DNA of 64,000 nucleotides from Exiguobacterium alkaliphilum 12/1 (lineage in GTDB: Bacteria; Bacillota; Bacilli; Exiguobacteriales; Exiguobacteriaceae): positions 186,001 to 250,000 of the forward strand of contig NZ_JJMW01000041.1 in the NCBI RefSeq assembly GCF_000714435.1, given 5' to 3'. The notes below the pieces were generated by a model that ran no database searches, was not told where the DNA came from, and was given only the letters and a program-made list of their open reading frames with translations. The stretch's first letter is position 1. Each line of letters begins with the position of its first letter. Of the stretch, positions 47,069 to 54,664 are shown in pieces. Position numbers and translations under genes: made by a program.

Positions 47069-47150
47069 GAAAACCCCATCCTTCTCCCCTGAATTTGTGC
47101 GGGAGACCGCCGTTTAAATCCCCATTCATCGGCAGTCCCGTTTATAATCG

Positions 47151-47165
47151 TTATACTGATTATAA
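47151..47165. promoter_or_regulatory. PerR/Fur-like box upstream of mqo
   Basis: TTATACTGATTATAA matches TTATAATNATTATAA at 13 of 14 defined positions. It lies in a longer repeat, TTATAATC, eight bases, GATTATAA (47142-47165), and overlaps a minus-strand TATAAT (47164-47159), the probable mqo -10. It also lies 127 bases before mutT. Confidence 0.6.
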
Positions 47166-47291
47166 CGCTTTTGTGATGAATGATAAGAGTTAAGTACGGA
47201 ATTCTTTAATTTGATTCCTGCTTAATTCTACATGACGAATAGGAATGATATGATTGACGTAATTGAAGAATAAATAGAGTGGGGCGATTTG

Positions 47292-47702
47292 ATGAAAAAG
47301 ACGGTAAAAGTTGTGGCAGCGGTGATTGAAAATCAAAATAAAGAAATCCTTTGCGCCCTTCGCTCAACAAATATGTTGATCCCGAACATGTGGGAGTTTC
47401 CTGGTGGAAAAGTTGAAGACGGCGAAAATTTGCAAGAAGCACTTGAACGCGAGATTTTCGAAGAATTAGCATGTGAAATCAAGGCGCACGAAGTGATTAA
47501 TGAACATGTACATGAATATGACACGTTCATCATTCAATTGATTTCATTGCGTGCCGAGTTGCAATCAGGAACGCCTGTTGCGACAGAACACGATGCGTTA
47601 ATTTGGCTGAAACGTGAAAACTTGCATTCACTTGTTTGGGCTCCTGCAGACATCCCAGCGGTCAATGATGTCATCAACCAAAAAACGAAAGCCGAGACGT
47701 GA
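47292..47702 (+). CDS. mutT: MutT-type Nudix (deoxy)nucleoside triphosphate pyrophosphohydrolase
   Basis: A 136-residue Nudix hydrolase. The Nudix box begins GGKVEDGENLQEALEREIFE at about 38 and continues EELACE, a full match to GX5EX7REUXEEXGU except the last Gly. The N-terminus KVVAAVIENQNKEILCALRS is typical of MutT enzymes that clean 8-oxo-dGTP or other altered nucleotides from the pool. ATG 47292 lies behind GGGG. It converges on the PLD-helicase gene through a shared terminator; Nudix genes often neighbour DUF3427 helicases, so the pair may work together. Its AT-richness equals that of the helicase. Confidence 0.85.
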   Translation: MKKTVKVVAAVIENQNKEILCALRSTNMLIPNMWEFPGGKVEDGENLQEALEREIFEELACEIKAHEVINEHVHEYDTFIIQLISLRAELQSGTPVATEHDALIWLKRENLHSLVWAPADIPAVNDVINQKTKAET

Positions 47703-47722
47703 GTTTACACGTACTCGGCTTT
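47688..47722. terminator. Bidirectional terminator between mutT and the helicase gene
   Basis: AAAGCCGAG-CGTG and CACG-CTCGGCTTT arms with one mismatch; both flanks are A/T rich. Confidence 0.88.
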
Positions 47723-47724
47723 CA

Positions 47725-50604
47725 TTAATGTGTCTGTTCGTGTAAGTAGTCGTAGATTTGTTGATCAACACGTTCTTGGAGAAGTAGATTCATCGTAACA
47801 ACAGACAATTCTTGTCTGTCTTGACTCATCATAGTCGTATCTCGTACGGATTCAAGATCCGGTGTAACTTCTCCTAAATAGTAGAAGTCTCCACCTTCAT
47901 CGTCATCTTTTTTCACAAAAAGATGAATATCGATGTTTCTTTCCTTCGATTTTATAATCTTTTGTACTTCCTCCGATTTAGTTGTTCTTCTGCTTCGTGT
48001 GTACCAATGAAATACTTCAGGATTAATAAACGCATCGCCATAATTCACACTGGCCTCCACATCTTCGCCTTTATGGTAAGTTACAAAGATTGGACATGTT
48101 TGATGCTTAATCTTATAGCCATACATCGTTGACTGTTCTTCTTTGTCCCAATTTAGTAAGCGACAAGCGTCTTTCCTCGTGTATTTTTCAAGTCTCGTTA
48201 ATGGTTTTGTCTGATCATATCGTTGACCTCTAGCTAAGGAAGCTGTTAACACATCATTAAACAGTTGAGTGAACCATTCATCTTTTAATAAAAACTGCAT
48301 ATGAGATGAAAATCTATACTCTTCATTTTCCCAAGAAATTAGGGAATGCCCTCCATATTTTAATTGATCCGCGTCTTTAAAAAAGTTTAGTGATAGTACG
48401 TTTTCTAAAGATTGAATGGTAGCTTTATCACTTCTTATTCCCTGCTCACGCAAGCGATAAATAAAGTCCTCTTTGCTTAAACTTTCTTGCTCCAACAGAA
48501 GTTCCATTAACAACACTTCATGTACTCGTTTTCCTGACAATAACTCTTGAGTCACCATCAACAGAACTTTTGAGTGCGCGGAAGAAAGGTCAGGAAGATC
48601 GTGCTCCACTATATTTAAAAAGGCACCGTAATGACCCTTCTTTGTTCCAATAACAATGGGATCCATTGAATAATGTGCCACAAAATCGCTTAACATCGGA
48701 GGTCGTCCTAAACGGTTTTTTAAATTGTGATAGGCTTCTTTTAAAACCTTTAAGTCAGTTAGTTTTGCTTGATTAATCGATTCGTAAATTCGTTCTTTTG
48801 CGATGGCTTCAAAGTTAATGGTCGACGTGCCAGAAATATAGCTACGATCAATTACTTTTCTCCGAATCGAATCTTTGTTTTGAGAGCGGTCTCCGGATAA
48901 AGCGATTGGAATCAAATAGTTATTTTTGTAGTTAGCGATGAAATCGATAACGGTCACGTATTGTTTTGAGCTGTGTTTTCTTAATCCTCGTCCTAGTTGT
49001 TGAATAAAAATAATGCTTGATTCTGTCTGTCGCAACATGACGACTTGATTAATGCTTGGAATATCAATTCCTTCGTTGAATATATCAACTGTTAAAATGT
49101 AATCTAGACGACCCTCTTCCAAATTAGTCACTTCAACTCGTCTCTTTTCTTGCGAATCATCCCCCGTTAAAGCACATGTCCGAAAACCTCGATGATTCAA
49201 TTCCTCAGAAAGTCGTTTCGCTTCTCGTTTTGAACTACAGAACATCAAACCACATAAACGCTCTCCAGAAAAACCATAGTAATCAATCTTCTCGATAATT
49301 CGTTCTACACGTTCCTCTGACACGAGCTGAGTGAATACATCAAATTCAACTTGATTTCCACTCACTTCAAGATCTGTCACTCCAAAATAGTGAAACGGGC
49401 ATAACATATCTTCTTCAAGCGCTTCTTGTAACCGAATCTCATATGCAATGTTGTAATTAAACAACTTAAATAAATCATATCCGTCTGAACGTTCAGGAGT
49501 TGCTGTCATTCCTAATAAAAATTGTGGTTTAAAATGTTCTATAATTCGTTGATATGTAACCGCTCCTGCTCGATGACTCTCATCAATCAATACGTAGTCA
49601 AATGCGCCTCGGTCAAACTGATCTAATGTTTCTTGTTTAGAAATTGTTTGGATCGTTGCAAAGACATATCTAGCCCCCATTGCTCGACTCGAACCTGAAA
49701 GGATACCAAAATCAGCTTCATCCCCACCAATGACTCGATGAAAATCATTCTTTGCTTTTTGCAAAATCTGTTCGCGATGCACTACGAATAGCATTCGCTT
49801 CGGTCGATAACGACGAACGTCAAACGCGGCTAAATATGTTTTTCCGGTGCCCGTCGCTGATACGACAAGCGCTCTTGTATTTCCGTGCGCACGAACGGCC
49901 TCAATTCCACTTAAAGCTGCTAGTTGCATCGAATTAGGTTCTACTTGTAACGCTTCTTTTAATCGATTTACTCCATACGAGTCTGGAAACTCAGCTACAC
50001 GTTCTCCAAAGACTGGACGATACGAACGTTCGTAAGCTGAAATCCATTCAAGTGTCAATGGAACTGAAACACTCCACATTTCTTCAAACTGATCGAGGAA
50101 GTGTCCGACAATTTCTCCATTCTCGTGAGAGGTCAACTTCAGATTCCACTCGTAATTTGTCTTTAACGCTCCAGACGTCAAATTAGAGCTTCCAACAATT
50201 AATGAGTAGTACTCTTCGTGTTGAAAAATGTATCCCTTAGAGTGGAATGCCTCAACTTCTGAAATGCGAATATCTACATTCTTCAGTTTTAATAGTTCTT
50301 TAAAGACTTTAGGTTGATTAAAGTATTGGTACGTTGAGGTCATGATTTTTCCACGGATACCTTTGTCATGTAAGTCGGAAAGCGTAGATTTTAACGTAGC
50401 TAAGCCAGCTTCCGTAATAAACGCAACAGAAAATAAGAAAGATTGGCATCCCTTTAGTTCGTCTAGAAGCGAAGTGAGTACATCTTGTCGTTTATGTTTT
50501 TCATTCATTAATAACTCAGGTTTAAATGGACTCACGTGATGATGATGCTTATCAATAAATCCCTTTTCTAACGAATTTTTGAGTTGTTCTGTAAAATGAG
50601 TCAT
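47725..50604 (-). CDS. PLD nuclease - DEAD/DEAH helicase - DUF3427 protein (defence candidate)
   Basis: A 959-residue protein, AT-rich for this region. A phospholipase-D-like nuclease domain (about 30-180) has HSKGYIF (His121, Lys123) and GSSNLTSGAL. A superfamily 2 helicase follows: Walker A ATGTGKT at 250-256, DESH at 341-344, TATPERSD at 367, and motif VI QQLGRGLRKH near 540. The last 320 residues fit DUF3427. This layout is known from defence islands and is thought to act on foreign nucleic acid. ATG 50604 follows TGGAGGT. Only one PLD HxK motif is present, so it probably acts as a dimer. Confidence 0.88.
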   Translation of the reverse strand: MTHFTEQLKNSLEKGFIDKHHHHVSPFKPELLMNEKHKRQDVLTSLLDELKGCQSFLFSVAFITEAGLATLKSTLSDLHDKGIRGKIMTSTYQYFNQPKVFKELLKLKNVDIRISEVEAFHSKGYIFQHEEYYSLIVGSSNLTSGALKTNYEWNLKLTSHENGEIVGHFLDQFEEMWSVSVPLTLEWISAYERSYRPVFGERVAEFPDSYGVNRLKEALQVEPNSMQLAALSGIEAVRAHGNTRALVVSATGTGKTYLAAFDVRRYRPKRMLFVVHREQILQKAKNDFHRVIGGDEADFGILSGSSRAMGARYVFATIQTISKQETLDQFDRGAFDYVLIDESHRAGAVTYQRIIEHFKPQFLLGMTATPERSDGYDLFKLFNYNIAYEIRLQEALEEDMLCPFHYFGVTDLEVSGNQVEFDVFTQLVSEERVERIIEKIDYYGFSGERLCGLMFCSSKREAKRLSEELNHRGFRTCALTGDDSQEKRRVEVTNLEEGRLDYILTVDIFNEGIDIPSINQVVMLRQTESSIIFIQQLGRGLRKHSSKQYVTVIDFIANYKNNYLIPIALSGDRSQNKDSIRRKVIDRSYISGTSTINFEAIAKERIYESINQAKLTDLKVLKEAYHNLKNRLGRPPMLSDFVAHYSMDPIVIGTKKGHYGAFLNIVEHDLPDLSSAHSKVLLMVTQELLSGKRVHEVLLMELLLEQESLSKEDFIYRLREQGIRSDKATIQSLENVLSLNFFKDADQLKYGGHSLISWENEEYRFSSHMQFLLKDEWFTQLFNDVLTASLARGQRYDQTKPLTRLEKYTRKDACRLLNWDKEEQSTMYGYKIKHQTCPIFVTYHKGEDVEASVNYGDAFINPEVFHWYTRSRRTTKSEEVQKIIKSKERNIDIHLFVKKDDDEGGDFYYLGEVTPDLESVRDTTMMSQDRQELSVVTMNLLLQERVDQQIYDYLHEQTH

Positions 50605-50715
50605 ATGTACCTCCAACATGATTTATACTAAATTCAAATAATTTCAATACCAGTATTTTATTTTACATATATTTCATTATTATCTTCTGCATAAAAATGA
50701 TCAAGGAGGAACTCC

Positions 50716-51267
50716 ATGTCTACGTTCTATCTCATCCGCCATTGCTCGGCCACCGGTCAAGAACCGGACGCCCGACTCACCGAGGCCGGCGCACAACAAG
50801 CCCTCGCTCTCGCTGACTTCTTTCAAGACATCCCTGTCGACCGCATCATCTCGAGCGATTATACGCGAGCTACTGCCTCGATCGCACCACTCGCCACATC
50901 CAAGCAACTGACCATCGAGACGGAGCCGAAGTTGCGCGAACGCATCCTCTCGCTCGAACCGCGCGACGATTGGTTTGACTTGCTCCGTCACTCGTTCGAG
51001 GATGCCTCATTCGCCTTACCCGGTGCCGAGTCAGGTCAAGATGCGACGGAGCGGATTTTGAGTGTCATCGATTCACTCGACGACGTAAACGGCACGACCG
51101 TCCTCGTGACGCATGGCAATCTGCTCGCGCTCCTCCTCCAACATGTGGATAACCGCTTCGACTTCGACACGTGGCACACGCTCAGCAATCCTGACGTCTA
51201 TTTTCTAAAAATTGTGGATAACTCTTGGGCGGTCGAACGCGTCTGGTCCGTCCGTAGCTGTGGATAA
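50716..51267 (+). CDS. Histidine phosphatase-family protein
   Basis: A 183-residue member of the phosphoglycerate-mutase-like superfamily. The phospho-His is in LIRHCSATG near residue 9; the usual RHG motif is RHC here. Further active-site parts are SSDYTRATAS near 47, KLRERILS and the second His in VLVTHGNLLALL near 135. It is likely a small-molecule phosphatase of unknown substrate. ATG follows AAGGAGG. Its 3' end carries three of four clustered DnaA boxes; one covers the stop codon. Confidence 0.87.
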   Translation: MSTFYLIRHCSATGQEPDARLTEAGAQQALALADFFQDIPVDRIISSDYTRATASIAPLATSKQLTIETEPKLRERILSLEPRDDWFDLLRHSFEDASFALPGAESGQDATERILSVIDSLDDVNGTTVLVTHGNLLALLLQHVDNRFDFDTWHTLSNPDVYFLKIVDNSWAVERVWSVRSCG

Positions 51268-51278
51268 CGTTATCCACA
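51144..51278. promoter_or_regulatory. Cluster of four perfect DnaA boxes
   Basis: TGTGGATAA occurs at 51144-51152, 51213-51221 and 51259-51267, and its complement TTATCCACA at 51270-51278. All four equal the consensus DnaA box. The last two form a head-to-head palindrome over the stop codon of the phosphatase gene. No origin-like AT-rich unwinding element or dnaA/dnaN gene is nearby, so a DnaA-titrating or regulatory cluster is more likely than an origin. Confidence 0.75.
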
Positions 51279-51306
51279 GAAAAAGCCGCCTCGACTGAGA
51301 CGGCTT
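51279..51306 (-). terminator. Terminator of the DegV-family gene
   Basis: AAGCCGTCTC and GAGGCGGCTT arms (one mismatch) with four-base loop, then TTTC on the minus strand. Confidence 0.82.
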
Positions 51307-51313
51307 GCGTATC

Positions 51314-52177
51314 TTACTTTTCCACGAAGAACATCGAGATGGCGCCGAGCCCGACGTGCGTCCCGACCGAGACACCCATCTGCATGAGGTAAATCTCCCC
51401 ATCAAAGTCTGTCTCCGCCTCGATTTTCGCTTTTAAATTCTCGGCAATCTTCTGATCTGACGTATAGCCGATGATGATGAAATTCGTGATGTCGCGATCA
51501 CAACGTTTCACGAACTGTTCGGTGTAATGCTTGAGCACTTTGCGCGTGCCGCGTTCTTTGGCGACGACGGCACCTTTGCCGTCCTTCATGCTCATAATCG
51601 GCTTGACCATGAGTAGCTTGCCGATGATGGCGCCCGCGTTCGAGATGCGACCGCTCTTAATCAAGTGATCTAAGTCGTCGACCGACAAGAAGTGCTTCAC
51701 TTTCATCTTATATGCTTCATTGAACGCCACGAGCTCTTCGAACGTGGCCCCTGCTTCGCGCATTTGGGCACTCTTCATCAAGAGCCAACCGCTCCCGTGG
51801 CTCATCGAACGGGAGTCGACGATATGAATCTTCACCGGTGAGTCCGGATGCGCCTCCTCGAAATACTCTTTCCCGAGCACGGCCGATTGATACGATCCGC
51901 TCGTTCCGCTCGACATACAGATGCACAAAATCTCATCGTGTCCCGCCTCGACGGCGTCTTCCATCAATTTCATGAACGTGGCCGGACTCGGCATCGCCGT
52001 CGTCGGGAACTCCGGTAGCGCTTCCAACATTCCGTAAAACTCATCGGGCTGGATGTCGACGCGGTCCTCGTACGATTTGTTCTCAATCGTCACGATGAGC
52101 GGGGCGACCCCAATCTCGTATTTCGCTAAAATCTCATCTGATAAATCGCATGTTGAGTCTGCTAGTAGTTTAATCAT
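51314..52177 (-). CDS. DegV-family fatty-acid-binding protein
   Basis: A 287-residue soluble protein with the DegV fold. MIKLLADSTCDLSDEILAKY opens it, TTAMPSPATFMKL near 59 and SSGTSGSYQSA near 89 are the lipid-headgroup-binding segments, and DSRSMSHGSGWLL lies near 121. DegV/FakB proteins carry fatty acids to the kinase FakA for phospholipid synthesis. Whether this copy is FakB1- or FakB2-like is not clear. ATG follows GGAGG. A minus-strand TGATACAAT extended -10 (near 52260-52268) gives a leader of about 80 bases. Confidence 0.92.
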   Translation of the reverse strand: MIKLLADSTCDLSDEILAKYEIGVAPLIVTIENKSYEDRVDIQPDEFYGMLEALPEFPTTAMPSPATFMKLMEDAVEAGHDEILCICMSSGTSGSYQSAVLGKEYFEEAHPDSPVKIHIVDSRSMSHGSGWLLMKSAQMREAGATFEELVAFNEAYKMKVKHFLSVDDLDHLIKSGRISNAGAIIGKLLMVKPIMSMKDGKGAVVAKERGTRKVLKHYTEQFVKRCDRDITNFIIIGYTSDQKIAENLKAKIEAETDFDGEIYLMQMGVSVGTHVGLGAISMFFVEK

Positions 52178-52294
52178 AGTACCTCCAAAAATCTTTCCTC
52201 AGTGACGGGAATCATCCTAGACCACTTCGTCGATTCAGACGTCACGATAGGATTCCTCTATTGTATCAGAAATAGGAGGCGAGATGTTTTTTTG

Positions 52295-52777
52295 CTAGGC
52301 TCGAACGTGCGATTCCTGCTCGTGACGCAGCAGCCATTCTTTGCGCCATAATCCCCCTGCATAGCCGGTCAACGTCCCGTTCGAACCAATGACGCGGTGA
52401 CACGGAACGACAATCGTTAAGCGGTTGCGACCGTTCGCACTGCCGACGGCACGCATGGCTCGCTCCCGTCCGATGTGTCGGGCTAATTCTCGATACGACA
52501 TCGTCTCGGCATAAGGGATGATCGTCAGCGCCTGCCAGACGTCACGTTGAAACGTTGTACCTGCCATCGTGACGGGGAATGTGAACGTCCGTCTGTCCTT
52601 TTTGAAATAGTCATCGATTTCGCGATAACACCACTTCAACACGTCCGGTGTGTGAGCATTCACTTCGAACAACACCTCGTCCCGCTCGACGAAGAGGATG
52701 GACTCGACCGCGGCTTGTGTCGCCACCAGCTCCATCATCCCGATTGGACTCATGTAGTCCAGTTTATACATTTCCAT
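52295..52777 (-). CDS. ogt: Methylated-DNA--protein-cysteine methyltransferase
   Basis: A 160-residue suicide repair protein that moves methyl groups from O6-methylguanine to its own Cys. The acceptor Cys is in [12 protein letters not shown] near residue 130, with the upstream FQRDVWQAL helix and [13 protein letters not shown] 52777 follows GGAGG by seven bases and overlaps the end of alkA by 14 bases. It equals AdaB of B. subtilis in function; here it is the third gene of adaA-alkA-ogt. Confidence 0.93.
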   Translation of the reverse strand: MEMYKLDYMSPIGMMELVATQAAVESILFVERDEVLFEVNAHTPDVLKWCYREIDDYFKKDRRTFTFPVTMAGTTFQRDVWQALTIIPYAETMSYRELARHIGRERAMRAVGSANGRNRLTIVVPCHRVIGSNGTLTGYAGGLWRKEWLLRHEQESHVRA

Positions 52778-53663
52778 ACAACGACCTCCATAGATAGAAC
52801 GTCGCGTACGCTTCCCAACCTGAAAATCGTACACGCATCTCCTGCATCTGTTCTGCCGTCAGCTTGTCGGTACGTTCGAGATGGAACTTGAGCGCTTGAT
52901 GCAATCCAGCGTCCGTAGCAGGGAAGGCCTGCCTGTCTTGAAGACATTTCATCCGGACGTACTCGGCCGTCCACTCCCCGACCCCACGAATCGACAGCAG
53001 GCGAGCATGAACGACCTCCCGGGATTGTTGCCGCAACGCTTGTTTGGACAGCGTTCCGTTCGCTATTTCCCGGGCAATCCCGATTATATACTCGGCTTTC
53101 CGCGTACTGAACTGCATGGCCCGTAAATCGGCCGGCACGAGTAAAGCGATGTCTTCAGGGCGCGGGAACGCCCAGTACGTCACGCCGCCCGCTTCTCGAG
53201 CATACCCGTATCGTTCGACGAAGCGCCGCTTCAACGTATAGGCGAACGATAACGTGATCTGTTGACCGATGACCGCCCAAGCGAGCGCCTCGAACAAGTC
53301 CGGGAACCCGATTAGCCGGAGCCCCGTGTAACGCTGGACGATCGGACGCAACAAGTCATCGTTTAAGGCGAAGCGTTCGAACGCGGCGACATCTTGATCG
53401 AGATCGAACCATTCGCGCACGTACCGTTCCACGACTAATTGTTCTCCGGTTGTCACTTCTTCGTCGTGAAGCGTGACGATGAGGCCTTGTCCATGTGCTT
53501 TGATTTCACCCAACCATAGCCGGCCATCGATGTCGAACAGTTTCCATAAAGCGTCTTCTGTCGCGACGTGCATCACTTCGTCGTCCGAGCGCCGCAAAAA
53601 CGTTAAACACTGCTCGAAATCGAACGGGCGGGCGACTGGAAGGATGAGACTATTCGGTGGCAT
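52764..53663 (-). CDS. alkA: DNA-3-methyladenine glycosylase II (AlkA)
   Basis: A 299-residue base-excision enzyme of the HhH-GPD superfamily that removes alkylated purines. An N-terminal AlkA-N-like domain (about 1-95) is followed by the glycosylase. The helix-hairpin-helix is [15 protein letters not shown] near 231, and the catalytic Asp is in [10 protein letters not shown] near 252. It overlaps adaA by 14 bases and ogt by 14, an arrangement that couples all three. ATG follows AGGAGCGAG. In B. subtilis alkA is divergent from adaAB; here it is inside the operon. Confidence 0.92.
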   Translation of the reverse strand: MPPNSLILPVARPFDFEQCLTFLRRSDDEVMHVATEDALWKLFDIDGRLWLGEIKAHGQGLIVTLHDEEVTTGEQLVVERYVREWFDLDQDVAAFERFALNDDLLRPIVQRYTGLRLIGFPDLFEALAWAVIGQQITLSFAYTLKRRFVERYGYAREAGGVTYWAFPRPEDIALLVPADLRAMQFSTRKAEYIIGIAREIANGTLSKQALRQQSREVVHARLLSIRGVGEWTAEYVRMKCLQDRQAFPATDAGLHQALKFHLERTDKLTAEQMQEMRVRFSGWEAYATFYLWRSLYGNV

Positions 53664-54207
53664 CGTCTCGCTCCTTTCGATAGGCGTTCGGGGAGGCGCC
53701 TTTCCAGCGTTTGAAGACGCGATAAAAATTGGACGGCGTGCTCAATCCGACAGCAGCCCCGACTTTTTCATTTTTCCAATCGGTCGTTTTCAATAGATAG
53801 GCCGCTTGATCGATTCGGATTCGTTCTAACCGTTGCCGCGGCGTCTCGCCGGTCGTTTCCGTGAAGGTACGTTCGACATAGAATGGGCTCATGTTGACGT
53901 GGGCCGCGATGTCGTCTAATTTCAACGGTCGCATATACGCCTCGAGCAAGAACGTCGTCACGTCATGCACGAGCGCACTTGACGGGCTGCGTGCGATGTC
54001 AGGCTGGCATCGTTTGCACGCTCGGTATCCGGACGTCTCTGCTTCTTGTCTCGTCTTATAAAATTCGACGTTTTCCCGTTTCGGCTTTCGTGACCGACAC
54101 GACGGCCGACAATAGATTTTTGTCGTCTTCACGGCCGTGTAAAACTGACCGTCATATGCCGCGTCACAGGCGAGTACTCTTTCCCACATCATCTCAAACG
54201 TCAGCAT
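53650..54207 (-). CDS. adaA: AdaA, methylphosphotriester-sensing Ada regulator
   Basis: A 185-residue protein. The N-terminal Ada zinc domain (1-75) has FYTAVKTTKIYCRPSC, CRSRKP and ACKRCQP, the four Cys of the methyl-accepting zinc site; the first accepts the methyl from a phosphotriester. The AraC-type HTH domain (85-185) has DDIAAHVNMSPFYVERTF and VGLSTPSNFYRVFKRW. Methylated AdaA activates its operon. ATG follows GGAGG. It heads adaA-alkA-ogt. An AAGCGCA at 54263-54257, 50 bases before the start, may be the Ada box. Confidence 0.93.
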   Translation of the reverse strand: MLTFEMMWERVLACDAAYDGQFYTAVKTTKIYCRPSCRSRKPKRENVEFYKTRQEAETSGYRACKRCQPDIARSPSSALVHDVTTFLLEAYMRPLKLDDIAAHVNMSPFYVERTFTETTGETPRQRLERIRIDQAAYLLKTTDWKNEKVGAAVGLSTPSNFYRVFKRWKGASPNAYRKERDDATE

Positions 54208-54256
54208 CGCTTCGCCTCCTCTCTTCTACTGTACCAAATTCAGTTCTCCTCTTTCT

Positions 54257-54263
54257 TGCGCTT
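54257..54263 (-). promoter_or_regulatory. Possible Ada box upstream of adaA
   Basis: AAGCGCA on the minus strand agrees with seven of eight bases of the E. coli Ada box AAAGCGCA. Whether the Gram-positive site has this form is not certain. Confidence 0.35.
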
Positions 54264-54365
54264 ACGGTCTAACAACTTTTGAAACGGTTCCGATATATAT
54301 CTCGTAATAGGATTACCACGTTTCATCCGGTACAATGCGAGCATGACGAATAAGGAGAACATCAG

Positions 54366-54617
54366 ATGCACAAGCGAATGTCGTGGAAACAACTGAAATG
54401 GTTGATTCCTTTTCTATTGATTGGACTCATTCTTTATCAAAGCGGTCAAGAGTTGAGGCAATTCTCTTTAGCGGCCGCCTTTCGGACACTCGAATCGCTG
54501 ACCGGGCTTGAACAGTTCAGCCCGACGTGGGACGCCCGTTATTTGGCCATCCGTAAACGAAGGAAACTACTCCCGTCCTTGCTTCGGACGGCCCGATTGA
54601 TTAGCCGGAAAAAATGA
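54366..54617 (+). CDS. Small single-helix membrane protein, unknown
   Basis: An 83-residue basic protein with one predicted membrane helix (about 10-28, WLIPFLLIGLILYQSG) and a positively charged C-terminal half (RKRRKLLPSLLRTARLISRKK-like character). I know no family. The ATG follows AAGGAG by eight bases, and TACAAT at 54331-54336 could be the -10. It ends at a bidirectional terminator, so it looks like a real single gene. The topology suggests a small anchor or stress peptide, but nothing more can be said. Confidence 0.6.
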   Translation: MHKRMSWKQLKWLIPFLLIGLILYQSGQELRQFSLAAAFRTLESLTGLEQFSPTWDARYLAIRKRRKLLPSLLRTARLISRKK

Positions 54618-54624
54618 CCACAGC

Positions 54625-54664
54625 AAAAAGGGCGACGCTCATCATCAGCGTCGCCCTCGTTTTA
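54625..54664. terminator. Bidirectional terminator between small membrane and GH16 genes
   Basis: AGGGCGACGCT and AGCGTCGCCCT, 11-bp perfect arms, seven-base loop, A5 on the left and TTTTATTT on the right. Confidence 0.93.

Noticed and set aside
51144-51278. Second replication origin
   Set aside because: Four DnaA boxes, but no AT-rich unwinding element and no dnaA, dnaN or rnpA genes; a regulatory cluster fits better.
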